Assembly (NCBI GenBank): GCA_905478325.1
Contig: CAJQIB010000032.1
Coordinates: 1 to 59,160, forward strand
Length of the DNA stretch: 59,160 nt
Reading direction: 5' to 3'
Source: an uncultured Flavobacteriales bacterium
Lineage (GTDB): Bacteria > Bacteroidota > Bacteroidia > Flavobacteriales_D > Sanyastnellaceae
The position numbers were made by a program, and so were the translations under genes. The notes beneath the pieces are model-generated. The model did not search any database, had not been told where the DNA came from, and worked only from the letters and a program-made list of their open reading frames with translations. Of this stretch, positions 17,534 to 26,307 are shown in pieces (positions within the stretch are counted from its first letter, which is position 1; the number at the start of each line of letters is the position of its first letter).

Positions 17534-18460
17534 ATGAGGAAAACTCCTTCAGCAGGCCGACGCGCCTCAACTACCGGTTCAAAAGGCCAATCGAAGTCGA
17601 CGAAAAGAACGACAACGGGCGGGCGAAAAACCGGCGTTTCCAAAACATTCCGACCAGGTACAACAGGGAAACCGCATACAGGAAAGTCTCCTCATGCTTT
17701 TGGTGGGACCAAAAAAGTCCCTTCCGTAAAAAAGCCGTTGCCCAACAGCAACGCACCTATGCGCTTGAACCGTTTTGTCTCCAACGCAGGGATTTGTTCA
17801 CGCCGAGAAGCCGATGTGCTGATTGAATCAGGAGCCGTTATGGTCAATGGTGAAATCGTTACATCGATGGGCTTCAAGGTGGCGTCTACCGATGTGGTCC
17901 ATGTTGGTGGGGAAGCCATTCGCCCTGATGCCAAAAGGTATGTTCTGTTGAACAAGCCCAAAGGTTTTGGGACCTCCATTGCGGATTTCAATGCCCGAAG
18001 AGGGGTTATGGAATTGGTTCAAAAAGCATGCAAAGAAGAAATTCGACCATTGGATAAGTTGGATCGCGAGAGCACCGGCTTGATGCTTTTCACCAACGAC
18101 GAGCCGCTCGCCGTTCGTCTCAATGATCCACGAAGTGGCATGAAGCGCCTGTACCACGTTGTGCTTTCTGATAAGTTGAGCGCAACTCACTTGGAAGCCA
18201 TGAAAGCTGGGTTCGTCCTCGACGAAGGATTCGTTAAGGCTTCCGCAGTAGAAGTTGTGGGCGAAGACCGACACCAAATCGGCTTAGAGATCATGTCCAG
18301 TAGAAGTCGAATTGCCCGTCGCATGTTTGAGCATTTCGGTTACAAGGTGCACAAAGTCGACCGTGTAATTATTGGTCCACTTTCTAAGAAAAACGTACCC
18401 CGTGGCACCTTCCGGCACTTAACGGAAGCAGAAGTCAACATGCTTCTCATGTCATCCTAA
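17534..18460 (+). CDS. RluB/RsuA-family rRNA pseudouridine synthase
   Basis: 308 residues. A basic, disordered N-terminal extension of about 75 residues (K/T/G/S rich) precedes an S4 RNA-binding domain (RLNRFVSNAGICSRREAD ... MVNGEIVTS, about 77-120). The catalytic domain has RPLDKLDRESTGLMLFTND near 175-193, with the essential Asp in the LDRES block. The C-terminal GTFRHLTEAEV is also typical. It should modify a uridine of 23S or 16S rRNA; the exact target cannot be told. The long basic extension is common in Bacteroidota homologues. The mannosyltransferase gene follows 12 bases later. Confidence 0.9.
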   Translation: MRKTPSAGRRASTTGSKGQSKSTKRTTTGGRKTGVSKTFRPGTTGKPHTGKSPHAFGGTKKVPSVKKPLPNSNAPMRLNRFVSNAGICSRREADVLIESGAVMVNGEIVTSMGFKVASTDVVHVGGEAIRPDAKRYVLLNKPKGFGTSIADFNARRGVMELVQKACKEEIRPLDKLDRESTGLMLFTNDEPLAVRLNDPRSGMKRLYHVVLSDKLSATHLEAMKAGFVLDEGFVKASAVEVVGEDRHQIGLEIMSSRSRIARRMFEHFGYKVHKVDRVIIGPLSKKNVPRGTFRHLTEAEVNMLLMSS

Positions 18461-18472
18461 GAGACCTTGCCG

Positions 18473-19201
18473 ATGCGTAGTTTAGTGATCATCCCAACGT
18501 ACAATGAAATCGAGAACATCCACAAGATGCTCGACACTGTTCTTGGGCTTCAACCGTCATTTGACTTGCTTGTTGTTGACGATGGCTCTCCAGATGGCAC
18601 CGCAAAAGCCGTTCAGTATGTGCAGGCGAACCATCCGCAACAAATCCACCTGTTAGAGCGCTCTGGAAAGCTCGGATTGGGGACCGCTTACATTGCTGGT
18701 TTTCAATGGGCTTTGGAGCGAGATTATCAGTTGGTTTATGAAATGGATTGCGATTTTTCACACAATCCAATGGACTTGGTTCGACTCCGTCAAGCGTGCA
18801 TCGATGGGGCCGACGTCGCTGTTGGTTCGCGTTACGTCAAGGGAGGAGCCGTGAGCAATTGGCCCATCGGTCGCGTTCTCATGAGTTACTTCGCATCCGT
18901 ATATGTGAACAGCATCCTGTGGCTCGGCGTCCGCGATAGCACCGCCGGATTCAAATGCTATCGTCGCGAGGTATTGGAGAAAATTGATTTGACCCGCATC
19001 CGTTTTATCGGATACGCCTTTCAAATCGAAATGAAATACAACGCCAAACAACTGGGGTTCACAATTGAAGAAGTCCCGATCACGTTTGCCGATCGCGAAC
19101 TGGGCACGAGCAAGATGAGTATGGGTATTTTCAAAGAGGCTTTTCTCGGTGTTCTTCAAATGCGCCTTCGCGGTGTTAAACCGGCATCTAACGCGTCATG
19201 A
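18473..19201 (+). CDS. Polyprenol monophosphomannose synthase (DPM1-like GT2)
   Basis: Family 2 glycosyltransferase of 242 residues that should transfer mannose from GDP-mannose to polyprenyl phosphate at the inner-membrane face. Motifs are IIPTYNEIENI (8-18), VVDDGSPDGTA, EMDCDFSHNP (the DxD-like site), GSRYVKGG and DSTAGFKCYRREVLE. It lacks C-terminal membrane helices, like the single-domain DPM1 form. A TTG at 18467 is in frame, but ATG 18473 begins the conserved core better. Its stop overlaps the pyrC start as ATGA. Confidence 0.88.
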   Translation: MRSLVIIPTYNEIENIHKMLDTVLGLQPSFDLLVVDDGSPDGTAKAVQYVQANHPQQIHLLERSGKLGLGTAYIAGFQWALERDYQLVYEMDCDFSHNPMDLVRLRQACIDGADVAVGSRYVKGGAVSNWPIGRVLMSYFASVYVNSILWLGVRDSTAGFKCYRREVLEKIDLTRIRFIGYAFQIEMKYNAKQLGFTIEEVPITFADRELGTSKMSMGIFKEAFLGVLQMRLRGVKPASNAS

Positions 19202-20565
19202 GTGCCGCACAACCAACCCTTTTCAGCCAAGCCATCATCGTCACAGACGGGAAGAGCGAGGTAGGTGATGTTCTCATTGGTTCAAATGGAACGATTGTAG
19301 CCGTTGGTGGGGACCTTTCGGAGCATCCAGGAGCGAATCAGGCCATCGTTATTGATGCGAAGGACCAGTGGTTAATGCCTGGCTGCATTGACGATCAGGT
19401 TCACTTCCGCGAGCCAGGCCTTACCCACAAAGCAGAAATTGCTACGGAATCAGCAGCGGCAGCAGCCGGGGGGATTACCTCCTTCATGGAAATGCCCAAT
19501 ACGGTTCCTCAGGCACTCACCCAGCAGCTGTTGGAGGATAAGTATGAGAGAGCCGCTGAGGTCAGCGCTGTGAATTATTCCTTTTTCATGGGTGCCTCCA
19601 ATGACAACTTGCCAGAGGTTCTCAAAACAGACCCCAAACGGGTTTGTGGAATCAAGGTTTTCATGGGCTCCTCAACAGGAAATATGCTCGTAGACAATCG
19701 CGAGGTATTGGAAGCAGTCTTCAAGGAAAGCCCAATGATCGTCGCCACACATTGCGAAGACGAACAAACAATTCGGAGAAACACCGAACAGGCTCGAGCG
19801 CTTTTTGGAGAAGCGGTTCCCATCAACCATCACCCCATCATTCGGAGCGCTGAAGCCTGTTACCGTAGCTCGTCAATGGCTGTCGAATTGGCTGAGAAAT
19901 GGAATACACGCTTGCACATTCTCCACATTTCTACCGCGAAAGAGGTGGGGCTTTTTCGAAACGACATTCCAACGAGTGAAAAGCGCATAACGGCTGAGGC
20001 GTGTGTACACCATCTCTGGTTTACCGATGCCGATTACGATGAGAAAGGAACTTTCATCAAGTGGAACCCTGCGGTAAAGACCCTTGCGGACCGGGCAGAA
20101 ATACGCGCTGGTTTGCTTGACGGTCGAATCGATGTCGTAGCCACAGACCATGCGCCTCACACCTTGGAAGAAAAGCAACAGTCCTATTTCAACGCTCCTT
20201 CGGGCGGGCCGCTCGTTCAACATGCATTGGTAGCGATGCTGGAGCTCGTCCATCAAGGTGTATTGCCGATACATGAGGTCGTAAACCTTATGGCACATCG
20301 GGTTGCAACGGTCTTTGACATCCCCAATCGAGGGTATATCCGTCCAGGTTATCAGGCCGATTTAACCCTTGTATCACCGAATAGTCTTTGGACGGTTGAG
20401 CGACAAGATTTGCTGTACAAATGCGGATGGTCACCGTTTGAAGGAACGGCCTTCAAGTCACGAATCGCTGGAACTTGGGTCAACGGCGTTCATGTGTTTG
20501 ATGGACAATCCATTCAGACCACTCAAGGCAACCACGCTGGGCAACGGCTAACTTTTGACCGATGA
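19198..20565 (+). CDS. pyrC: Dihydroorotase
   Basis: Cyclises N-carbamoyl-aspartate to dihydroorotate in pyrimidine synthesis. The 455-residue amidohydrolase shows the metal-ligand set: DDQVHFREPGLTHK near residue 64 (HxR), VFMGSSTGNML (carbamylated lysine region), VATHCEDEQ, LHILHISTAKE and ATDHAPHTLEEK near 315. Allantoinase belongs to the same family, but in Bacteroidota this form next to a polyprenol mannosyltransferase and a DUF4296 lipoprotein is normally dihydroorotase. It is coupled to both neighbours by 4-base overlaps. Confidence 0.92.
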   Translation: MSAAQPTLFSQAIIVTDGKSEVGDVLIGSNGTIVAVGGDLSEHPGANQAIVIDAKDQWLMPGCIDDQVHFREPGLTHKAEIATESAAAAAGGITSFMEMPNTVPQALTQQLLEDKYERAAEVSAVNYSFFMGASNDNLPEVLKTDPKRVCGIKVFMGSSTGNMLVDNREVLEAVFKESPMIVATHCEDEQTIRRNTEQARALFGEAVPINHHPIIRSAEACYRSSSMAVELAEKWNTRLHILHISTAKEVGLFRNDIPTSEKRITAEACVHHLWFTDADYDEKGTFIKWNPAVKTLADRAEIRAGLLDGRIDVVATDHAPHTLEEKQQSYFNAPSGGPLVQHALVAMLELVHQGVLPIHEVVNLMAHRVATVFDIPNRGYIRPGYQADLTLVSPNSLWTVERQDLLYKCGWSPFEGTAFKSRIAGTWVNGVHVFDGQSIQTTQGNHAGQRLTFDR

Positions 20566-20936
20566 GCCGGTTGATCCTTGTGCTCTTACTAGCGGGTTTG
20601 GGGGCGTGCTCATCATCCAAACAACCCGAGCCCACGCCACCTTCTCACATTCTCTCCCGTGACAGCTTTTTATTGATGCTCACTGAAGTGCAGTTGATTG
20701 AAGGTGTCTCCAAACAACGGTTGTTGCGCAATGATGATGAAGAGGCGCTCTTAACCGGTCACTATGCCGAACTTTTTCAGCGCTTTGACATCTCCGAGTC
20801 GACATTTTTAGAGAGCTACCGCTGGTGGTATACCCAGCCAGCGGCAATGGATGCGCTGTTGCAAGAGGCCGCTGAAGCATTGACCGCTATGGAGCGCATT
20901 TCTGTTCAATCCGAAACCGACGAGCGCAAGCGCTAA
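20562..20936 (+). CDS. DUF4296 lipoprotein
   Basis: 124 residues with a lipoprotein signal peptide (MSRLILVLLLAGLGACSSS, lipobox LGAC). The mature part is helical, with FLLMLTEVQLIEGVSKQRLL and FDISESTFLESYRWW, which match DUF4296. Role unknown. It is the last gene of the set GT2-pyrC-DUF4296, overlaps pyrC by ATGA, and overlaps the convergent reductase gene by 4 bases. Confidence 0.85.
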   Translation: MSRLILVLLLAGLGACSSSKQPEPTPPSHILSRDSFLLMLTEVQLIEGVSKQRLLRNDDEEALLTGHYAELFQRFDISESTFLESYRWWYTQPAAMDALLQEAAEALTAMERISVQSETDERKR

Positions 20937-21949
20937 TTGGAGCCCAATTGCTCCTTGCAGATTCTAGCAGTCTCGGAAATAACCGCGTTGATGGATTGGT
21001 ATTTCCAGACGATACCGGCTTCCCCCAGCGTCTTTTCCAATCGGTCACTTTGGTAGCTGTGGTTTTTATGGGTGGTGGCTACGGATTCCTTTGTTGCTTT
21101 TGCGCGTTTTCCCGAAATGAACTCCAGCGCCATGGATAAACGCCAAACCGCACCCATCATCCAAGGTTTGACCGGTCGAGAAGGCCGTGGTATCTTAAAA
21201 TCGTCCGCCATTTGATCGAATACAGATTGGTACGACCTGTTTTCTGCATTCAGTAGATACCGTTTTCCCCAGCATTTCTGATCGCCTAACACATGGCATG
21301 CACGGGCTACATCATGTGCCGCAACAAAGCCATTTGACCCCGTAGGATGCCATTTCAATCCCTTGTAAACCATGGCAAACAAGGCCGATGAACTTCGGTT
21401 AAAATCGCCCGCTCCAAGGATGACTGTTGGGTTCAATGTCAACACCTTCAATCCCTCTTCCTGGCCGCGCCAAACCTCAAGTTCTGACTCAAACTTACTG
21501 TGTGCATAGGCCGTTACATTTGGCCCGCTTTCAAAGGGAACTTCTTCGTGCACCGGCTCACCGGTCACCCTGCCTAAGGCTGCCACAGAACTCAGGTGTA
21601 CCAACTCTTCCACTCCTACGTGCAACATCGCGTTTACAAGTATTCTCGTGGCATCGCGATTGACCCGCATCATGTGTTGGGCATCCTTGGGGTGAAAAGA
21701 AACGACCGCAGCGAGATGATAGACACGGGAGCATCCTGCGATGGCCTCTTCCATAAAAGAACCATCCAAGAGGTCTCCTTCGCACCATTCTACTCTTTGG
21801 CCGTCCAAACCACGATGATTTAGAAAGCGAAGCAACGCCTCTCGATCAGACTGTGGACGACACAATAGGCGTATTTCACGGCCTCCAGCCACCAATTCAG
21901 CCACCAAGTAGCGGCCAACCAAACCTGTTCCACCCGTAACGAATTCCAT
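20933..21949 (-). CDS. NAD-dependent epimerase/dehydratase (dihydroflavonol-reductase-like SDR)
   Basis: 338-residue extended short-chain dehydrogenase. The cofactor motif FVTGGTGLVGRYLV lies at residues 3-16, VYHLAAVVSF follows near 75, and the catalytic Y-x3-K is in TAYAHSKFESE near residue 150. Substrate unknown: relatives reduce aldehydes, ketones or act on sugars and sterols. It is a single-gene unit convergent with the DUF4296 gene and divergent from uvrC, and has a promoter box four bases before its ATG. Confidence 0.87.
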   Translation of the reverse strand: MEFVTGGTGLVGRYLVAELVAGGREIRLLCRPQSDREALLRFLNHRGLDGQRVEWCEGDLLDGSFMEEAIAGCSRVYHLAAVVSFHPKDAQHMMRVNRDATRILVNAMLHVGVEELVHLSSVAALGRVTGEPVHEEVPFESGPNVTAYAHSKFESELEVWRGQEEGLKVLTLNPTVILGAGDFNRSSSALFAMVYKGLKWHPTGSNGFVAAHDVARACHVLGDQKCWGKRYLLNAENRSYQSVFDQMADDFKIPRPSRPVKPWMMGAVWRLSMALEFISGKRAKATKESVATTHKNHSYQSDRLEKTLGEAGIVWKYQSINAVISETARICKEQLGSN

Positions 21950-21953
21950 GATT

Positions 21954-21988
21954 CAAATTTAGTTGGAGAATAGGCCCGAAATTCGCAA
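21954..21988 (-). promoter_or_regulatory. Promoter of the epimerase gene, -7 box abutting the start codon
   Basis: On the minus strand TAAATTTG (21961-21954) is followed by AATC and then ATG. A TTG (21988-21986) lies 24 bases upstream as a -33 candidate. Transcription would begin at or beside the A of the ATG. Confidence 0.55.
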
Positions 21989-21993
21989 CTCCG

Positions 21994-23802
21994 ATGGCAC
22001 GTTCTACGCACATTCAACAAATCCTTGATCGCCTCCCGCATCAGCCAGGAGTCTACCAGCATTTTGATGCCGTAGGCAAGCTGCTTTACGTCGGTAAGGC
22101 CAAGGATTTGAAAAAACGTGTGACCAGCTACTTTACCAAACAACAACATGAAAACGGGAAAACCCGTCTACTGGTTTCCAAAATCGCGGACGTTCAGTGG
22201 TTGATTACACCCACGGAAGCTGATGCTTTATTGTTGGAGAATAGCTTGATCAAGGAGCACAAGCCCATTTACAACATCCAGCTCAAAGACGATAAGACCT
22301 ACCCCTATATCGTCATTAAAAAAGAGCCGTTCCCTCGGGTTTTTGCCACGCGCCAATTCATTCGCGACGGCAGTGAGTACTTCGGTCCGTTTCCGAGCGT
22401 AAAAACCATGCACACGGTGTTGGAGTTATGCCGCAAGCTCTACCCCATCCGAACATGCAGCCTGTCTCTGACTGCTGAAAACATCGAATCCCAAAAGTTT
22501 CGAGTGTGCTTAGAGTACCACATCGGGAATTGCCTCGGTCCCTGTGCGGGGCACCAGCACACCGAATCCTATGAAAAAAGCATTGACGCCATTCGCTTTC
22601 TCCTCCGAGGGAATCTTGCCGAAGTCGTGCGCCTGCTGGAACGGCAAATGAAGACCGCCGCTGACGCGCTCGCATTTGAAGATGCCGAGCGTTTCAAACT
22701 GCGCCTGCAATCCGTTCGGAAGTACCAGGCAAAAAACACCATTGTGCACCCGACGATCACCGATGTGGATGTTTTTTCTGTGGTCCAGGACGCTCGTTGC
22801 GCCTATGTGAACTTCCTGAAAGTGCAAAACGGCTCCATCATTCAAGGACATACAGCCGAAGTGAAGCGAAAGCTAGGAGAGGAAAACAGAGAGGTTCTCG
22901 AAGCCGCAATCGTGCAAATGCGCGATCGATTTCAAAGCGAATCAAAAACAATTTACACGCCTTTCCTCATTGAGTTGGCCTTGCCTGGGGTCACGAGTCA
23001 CGTGCCGCAACGAGGCGATAAATTGAGGTTGGTAGAGCTCTCCGAACGCAATGCCAAGTTTTACATGCGTGACCGTCAAAAACACCTGGAGCAGACCAAT
23101 CCCGAAGCATCTACACAACGTCTTCTCGAGACAATGCAGGAAGACCTTCGCTTGACTGCATTGCCCGTTCACATCGAATGCTTTGATAACAGCAACATCC
23201 AAGGAACCAACCCAGCGTCAGCTTGTGTCGTGTTCAAAAATGGAAAGCCAGCGAAATCAGATTATCGGAAGTTCAATATTCAAACCGTGGTCGGCCCCGA
23301 TGATTTCGCCTCGATGCGTGAGGTCGTTTATCGACGGTACAAGCGGTTATCTGAAGAAGGTGAGCCCTTGCCGCAATTGATTATCATCGACGGCGGAAAG
23401 GGGCAGTTGTCTCATGCCATGGAGGCCCTTGAGGAATTGGGGCTTCGCGGGGAAATTGCCATCATAGGCATTGCCAAACGGCTTGAAGAGATCTTCTTTC
23501 CTGGCGATAGCTTGCCGTTATTCATTGACAAGCGTTCGTCCACACTGAAGCTTATTCAGCACTTGCGGAACGAAGCTCACCGATTCTCCCTCGCGCACCA
23601 TCGGGATTTACGAAGCAAAGCCGCATTGCATTCAGAGTTGGACGACATCCCGAGCGTTGGCAGCGTGACCCGACACAAACTCATGGCTCACTTCAAAACA
23701 ATCCTCGCCATTCGACAAGCTTCTGAAGACGAGCTGTTGGAGGTGGTCAACTTGAAGGTTGCTAAAAACATCTTGAAGTTCTTCAAGGCTTCCGATTCCT
23801 GA
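21994..23802 (+). CDS. uvrC: UvrABC system protein C
   Basis: Excision nuclease subunit making the 3' and 5' incisions in nucleotide excision repair. At 602 residues it is standard length. The GIY-YIG domain is at 15-95 (PGVYQHFDAVGKLLYVGKAK), followed by the cysteine cluster region, the UVR domain near 200-235 and the RNase-H-like C-terminal nuclease (HIECFDNSNIQG, IIIDGGKGQL). Tandem HhH motifs close it (SELDDIPSVGSVTRHKLM). It ends five bases before the convergent DCC gene, with no visible terminator. Confidence 0.97.
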   Translation: MARSTHIQQILDRLPHQPGVYQHFDAVGKLLYVGKAKDLKKRVTSYFTKQQHENGKTRLLVSKIADVQWLITPTEADALLLENSLIKEHKPIYNIQLKDDKTYPYIVIKKEPFPRVFATRQFIRDGSEYFGPFPSVKTMHTVLELCRKLYPIRTCSLSLTAENIESQKFRVCLEYHIGNCLGPCAGHQHTESYEKSIDAIRFLLRGNLAEVVRLLERQMKTAADALAFEDAERFKLRLQSVRKYQAKNTIVHPTITDVDVFSVVQDARCAYVNFLKVQNGSIIQGHTAEVKRKLGEENREVLEAAIVQMRDRFQSESKTIYTPFLIELALPGVTSHVPQRGDKLRLVELSERNAKFYMRDRQKHLEQTNPEASTQRLLETMQEDLRLTALPVHIECFDNSNIQGTNPASACVVFKNGKPAKSDYRKFNIQTVVGPDDFASMREVVYRRYKRLSEEGEPLPQLIIIDGGKGQLSHAMEALEELGLRGEIAIIGIAKRLEEIFFPGDSLPLFIDKRSSTLKLIQHLRNEAHRFSLAHHRDLRSKAALHSELDDIPSVGSVTRHKLMAHFKTILAIRQASEDELLEVVNLKVAKNILKFFKASDS

Positions 23803-23807
23803 GGCTT

Positions 23808-24212
23808 CTAACTCAAAAACTGGGGCCCCGATTCCAGTGCGCAGTGATCTGCGGGGAACCGATGTCTGTTGGCTACTACGCGGCGGTATCCCCATCGAGT
23901 CAACGGTTTAAACAAAGCTGAACACGCCAAAACAATCGCTTCCTGAAGCGGAGAACGCAAGGTCTTGGCAAGGCAGCGCAAGGCGTCCAATTCGATCAAA
24001 GCCTGAGCATCGGTGTAGACAACCAAAGACGCAAACGGTGCAGTGCGAAGATTCGCTGGAAGCACCTTGAGGGCTGTTTCTCCTTGAAGCGATGCAAACC
24101 GCAAGCCGCTTTCTTTTTTTTGCCAAGCAATGCACTGGCGAACGGCTCGACTGCACAAACCACATGCGCCATCATAAAACAAGATGGGTGAGCCCGTGGC
24201 TTCACTCACCAT
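23808..24212 (-). CDS. DCC family thiol-disulfide oxidoreductase-like protein (DUF393)
   Basis: 134 residues from ATG 24212; a longer frame lies inside the upstream gene. The family motif is at the start: PILFYDGACGLCSRAVR, where DGxCxLC gives the CxxC pair. The C-terminal part (RWGYRRVVANRHRFP) is also typical. The family has a thioredoxin-like fold, but substrates are unknown. It overlaps the preceding nitronate monooxygenase gene by 7 bases, and so is the last gene of the thiL operon. Confidence 0.82.
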   Translation of the reverse strand: MVSEATGSPILFYDGACGLCSRAVRQCIAWQKKESGLRFASLQGETALKVLPANLRTAPFASLVVYTDAQALIELDALRCLAKTLRSPLQEAIVLACSALFKPLTRWGYRRVVANRHRFPADHCALESGPQFLS

Positions 24213-25156
24213 CGGAAATGCGGGTCTTTCATCCCCGTTGTGAGTTCCTGATAAGCGGAGACAAGCTCTTCGACAATTGAAGCTGCGGGTTGAATCCATT
24301 TAATTTGATCGCTCACTTGACCAATTTCAAGTTCGCCTTCGTTTAAGTCGCCCTCGAACATGCCTTTTTTAGCGCGGCCTCGACCCAGCAAACTGCGCAA
24401 TGCCTCGACCCCAACTCCGGCCTCTTCAGCTGCTGCGACTTGCTTGGAAAAGGGATTGTCCAATAAACGCACCGGCGTCAAGTCTTTGAGACGTAAAAGC
24501 GTTTCTCCCTCCCCGGCTTCTAAAATGCGCTCTTTGAATGCGCGGTGGGCCGACGATTCAGGTGTCGCCACAAAGCGACTTCCTATTTGTACACCCTCCG
24601 CTCCCAAGGCAAAGGCTGCGAGCGTGGTTCGGCCATCATGAATTCCTCCAGCAGCGATGACCGGAATTTGGAGTGCATCCGCAACTGCGGGGACCAGACA
24701 CATGGTGGTCGTTTCTTCTCTTCCATTGTGACCGCCTGCCTCAAACCCTTCGGCGACTACGGCATCCACCCCAGCCGCCTCGGCTTTCAAAGCAAACTTC
24801 ACGCTGCTGACCACATGGACCACACGAATGCCCTTCGCTTTGAGCACTGAAGTCCATTTAGACGGGCTTCCCGCGCTCGTAAATACAATCGGAACACCAA
24901 GCTCCACAATGGTCTGCATGTGCTCTTCTATGGCCGGATAAATCAAAGGGACGTTTACAGCAAATGGCCGATCTGTTGCAGCCTGGCATTTCACTATTTG
25001 GTCGCGCAAGACTTCGGGATACATGGATCCCGCTCCAATCACTCCCAAGCCTCCCGCGTTTGAAACCGCACTGGCGAGTTCCCAACCGCTGCACCAAATC
25101 ATTCCTGCTTGAACTACGGGCCATTGCACTCCAAAAAGGGCTTGTAGACGGTTCAT
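24206..25156 (-). CDS. Nitronate monooxygenase family flavoprotein
   Basis: 316-residue FMN TIM-barrel of the nitronate monooxygenase/FabK-like family. Visible motifs are PVVQAGMIWCSG near residue 13, NAGGLGVIG, PFAVNVPL, VVAEGFEAGGHNG (catalytic His region, near 130-150), PVIAAGGIHDG and ALGAEGVQIGSRF (FMN phosphate binding). It probably oxidises toxic nitronates; a FabK-type enoyl reductase role is less likely but not excluded. Its start overlaps the glycosyltransferase stop as ATGA. Confidence 0.87.
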   Translation of the reverse strand: MNRLQALFGVQWPVVQAGMIWCSGWELASAVSNAGGLGVIGAGSMYPEVLRDQIVKCQAATDRPFAVNVPLIYPAIEEHMQTIVELGVPIVFTSAGSPSKWTSVLKAKGIRVVHVVSSVKFALKAEAAGVDAVVAEGFEAGGHNGREETTTMCLVPAVADALQIPVIAAGGIHDGRTTLAAFALGAEGVQIGSRFVATPESSAHRAFKERILEAGEGETLLRLKDLTPVRLLDNPFSKQVAAAEEAGVGVEALRSLLGRGRAKKGMFEGDLNEGELEIGQVSDQIKWIQPAASIVEELVSAYQELTTGMKDPHFRW

Positions 25157-26307
25157 CGTTGAAAGAGTTTGAGGTTGTCCTGTTCAACGGCCGGGTTCCG
25201 GACTTCCGTATTGAAAAATGTGCGAGACTTCTCTGATTGCACTTTCCATTCCGTAAGACCCACATTCAGCGCAATGCTTAAGCCTTGCAGCCAAGCCGTC
25301 TGATCCAATGGCCAATCCCATCCCACTCCCTTTGTCTCCAGGTCACGCCATGGTGTGCGATCACTGATCAAAACCGGACATCCATGGGCCCATGCCTCCA
25401 CAATAGAATGTCCAAAGTTTTCTTGCGTGGTCGACGACAAGAAGTAATGCGCTTTCTGCCAAAAAGGGGCCAATTCCGTCGGAGCCATTCCACCGACAAA
25501 CTCCACGACGACTCGATCCTGATTTCGAGCCATGGCAACCAATTCCTTTTGATACGCCTCATCCTCAACAGGACCGATAAAGGTCATCTTGATTGGACGA
25601 GAACTCGGAGCATTCAGCAGGGCCTCCAGTCCAAAGTGCAGGTTCTTGACGCGGTGAATCCGACCGACCGAAACCACATTCCAATTCTCCGTATCCCTCG
25701 GAGATCCCTCCAAAATGCTACCTCCTGGGATATTTTGAGCCACCCGGCAATCCGCATTCATAAACTGTCCCAACACCTCATCTCGCTCCATGGCTGTTGA
25801 AGCATGCCAACGCATATTTCGAAACAATCCCGTAGCACGTGCATACGACAAGAACAATCGCTTTTTCAACGGTTTCAAGCTGAGAGCAGCAGAACCCAGC
25901 ATTCCTCTTGGCGCCAAAACGATCCGCAGATTGCCCCTTTTTCGAGCAGCGCGCAAAGGAATCAACGTAAAGTGTTTCGAAAAGACGCTGTTCAAATGCA
26001 ACCAATCTGGATTCAGTTCACCCAAGATTTGGGTCCATGCCTTGACATTCCAATTCGATCGGGTCCAATGCATCACCTGAATGCTTCCAGCGCCACATTC
26101 GACTGTTTGCCACGTATCCAAAGGGATATCCAAAGGGCGGTCCTGTCCCAAGTCATATGCTCCAGAGATGACCCAAACATCGTACGTATTTGCGAGCAAA
26201 GACACCAGATTAAACGTACTTCGTATGGGTCCTCCCGCTCGGAATGCCGGGGGAAACCAGTCCACCGAAACCACGATCCGTTGGCGATTGGTTTCAGACA
26301 ACCCCAT
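25153..26307 (-). CDS. Family 4 glycosyltransferase
   Basis: 384 residues with a GT-B fold. The N-terminal acceptor domain begins VVSVDWFPPAFRAGGPIRS. The C-terminal nucleotide-sugar domain has VVSVGRIHRVKNLHFGLEAL, TFIGPVEDE, then STTQENFGHSIVEAWAHG, the E-x7-E site, near residue 300. Sugar and acceptor are unknown; surface polysaccharide or glycoprotein is likely. It overlaps the asnB gene by 14 bases. Asparagine synthase plus glycosyltransferase often occurs in surface-glycan loci, although here there are only these two. Confidence 0.85.
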   Translation of the reverse strand: MGLSETNRQRIVVSVDWFPPAFRAGGPIRSTFNLVSLLANTYDVWVISGAYDLGQDRPLDIPLDTWQTVECGAGSIQVMHWTRSNWNVKAWTQILGELNPDWLHLNSVFSKHFTLIPLRAARKRGNLRIVLAPRGMLGSAALSLKPLKKRLFLSYARATGLFRNMRWHASTAMERDEVLGQFMNADCRVAQNIPGGSILEGSPRDTENWNVVSVGRIHRVKNLHFGLEALLNAPSSRPIKMTFIGPVEDEAYQKELVAMARNQDRVVVEFVGGMAPTELAPFWQKAHYFLSSTTQENFGHSIVEAWAHGCPVLISDRTPWRDLETKGVGWDWPLDQTAWLQGLSIALNVGLTEWKVQSEKSRTFFNTEVRNPAVEQDNLKLFQR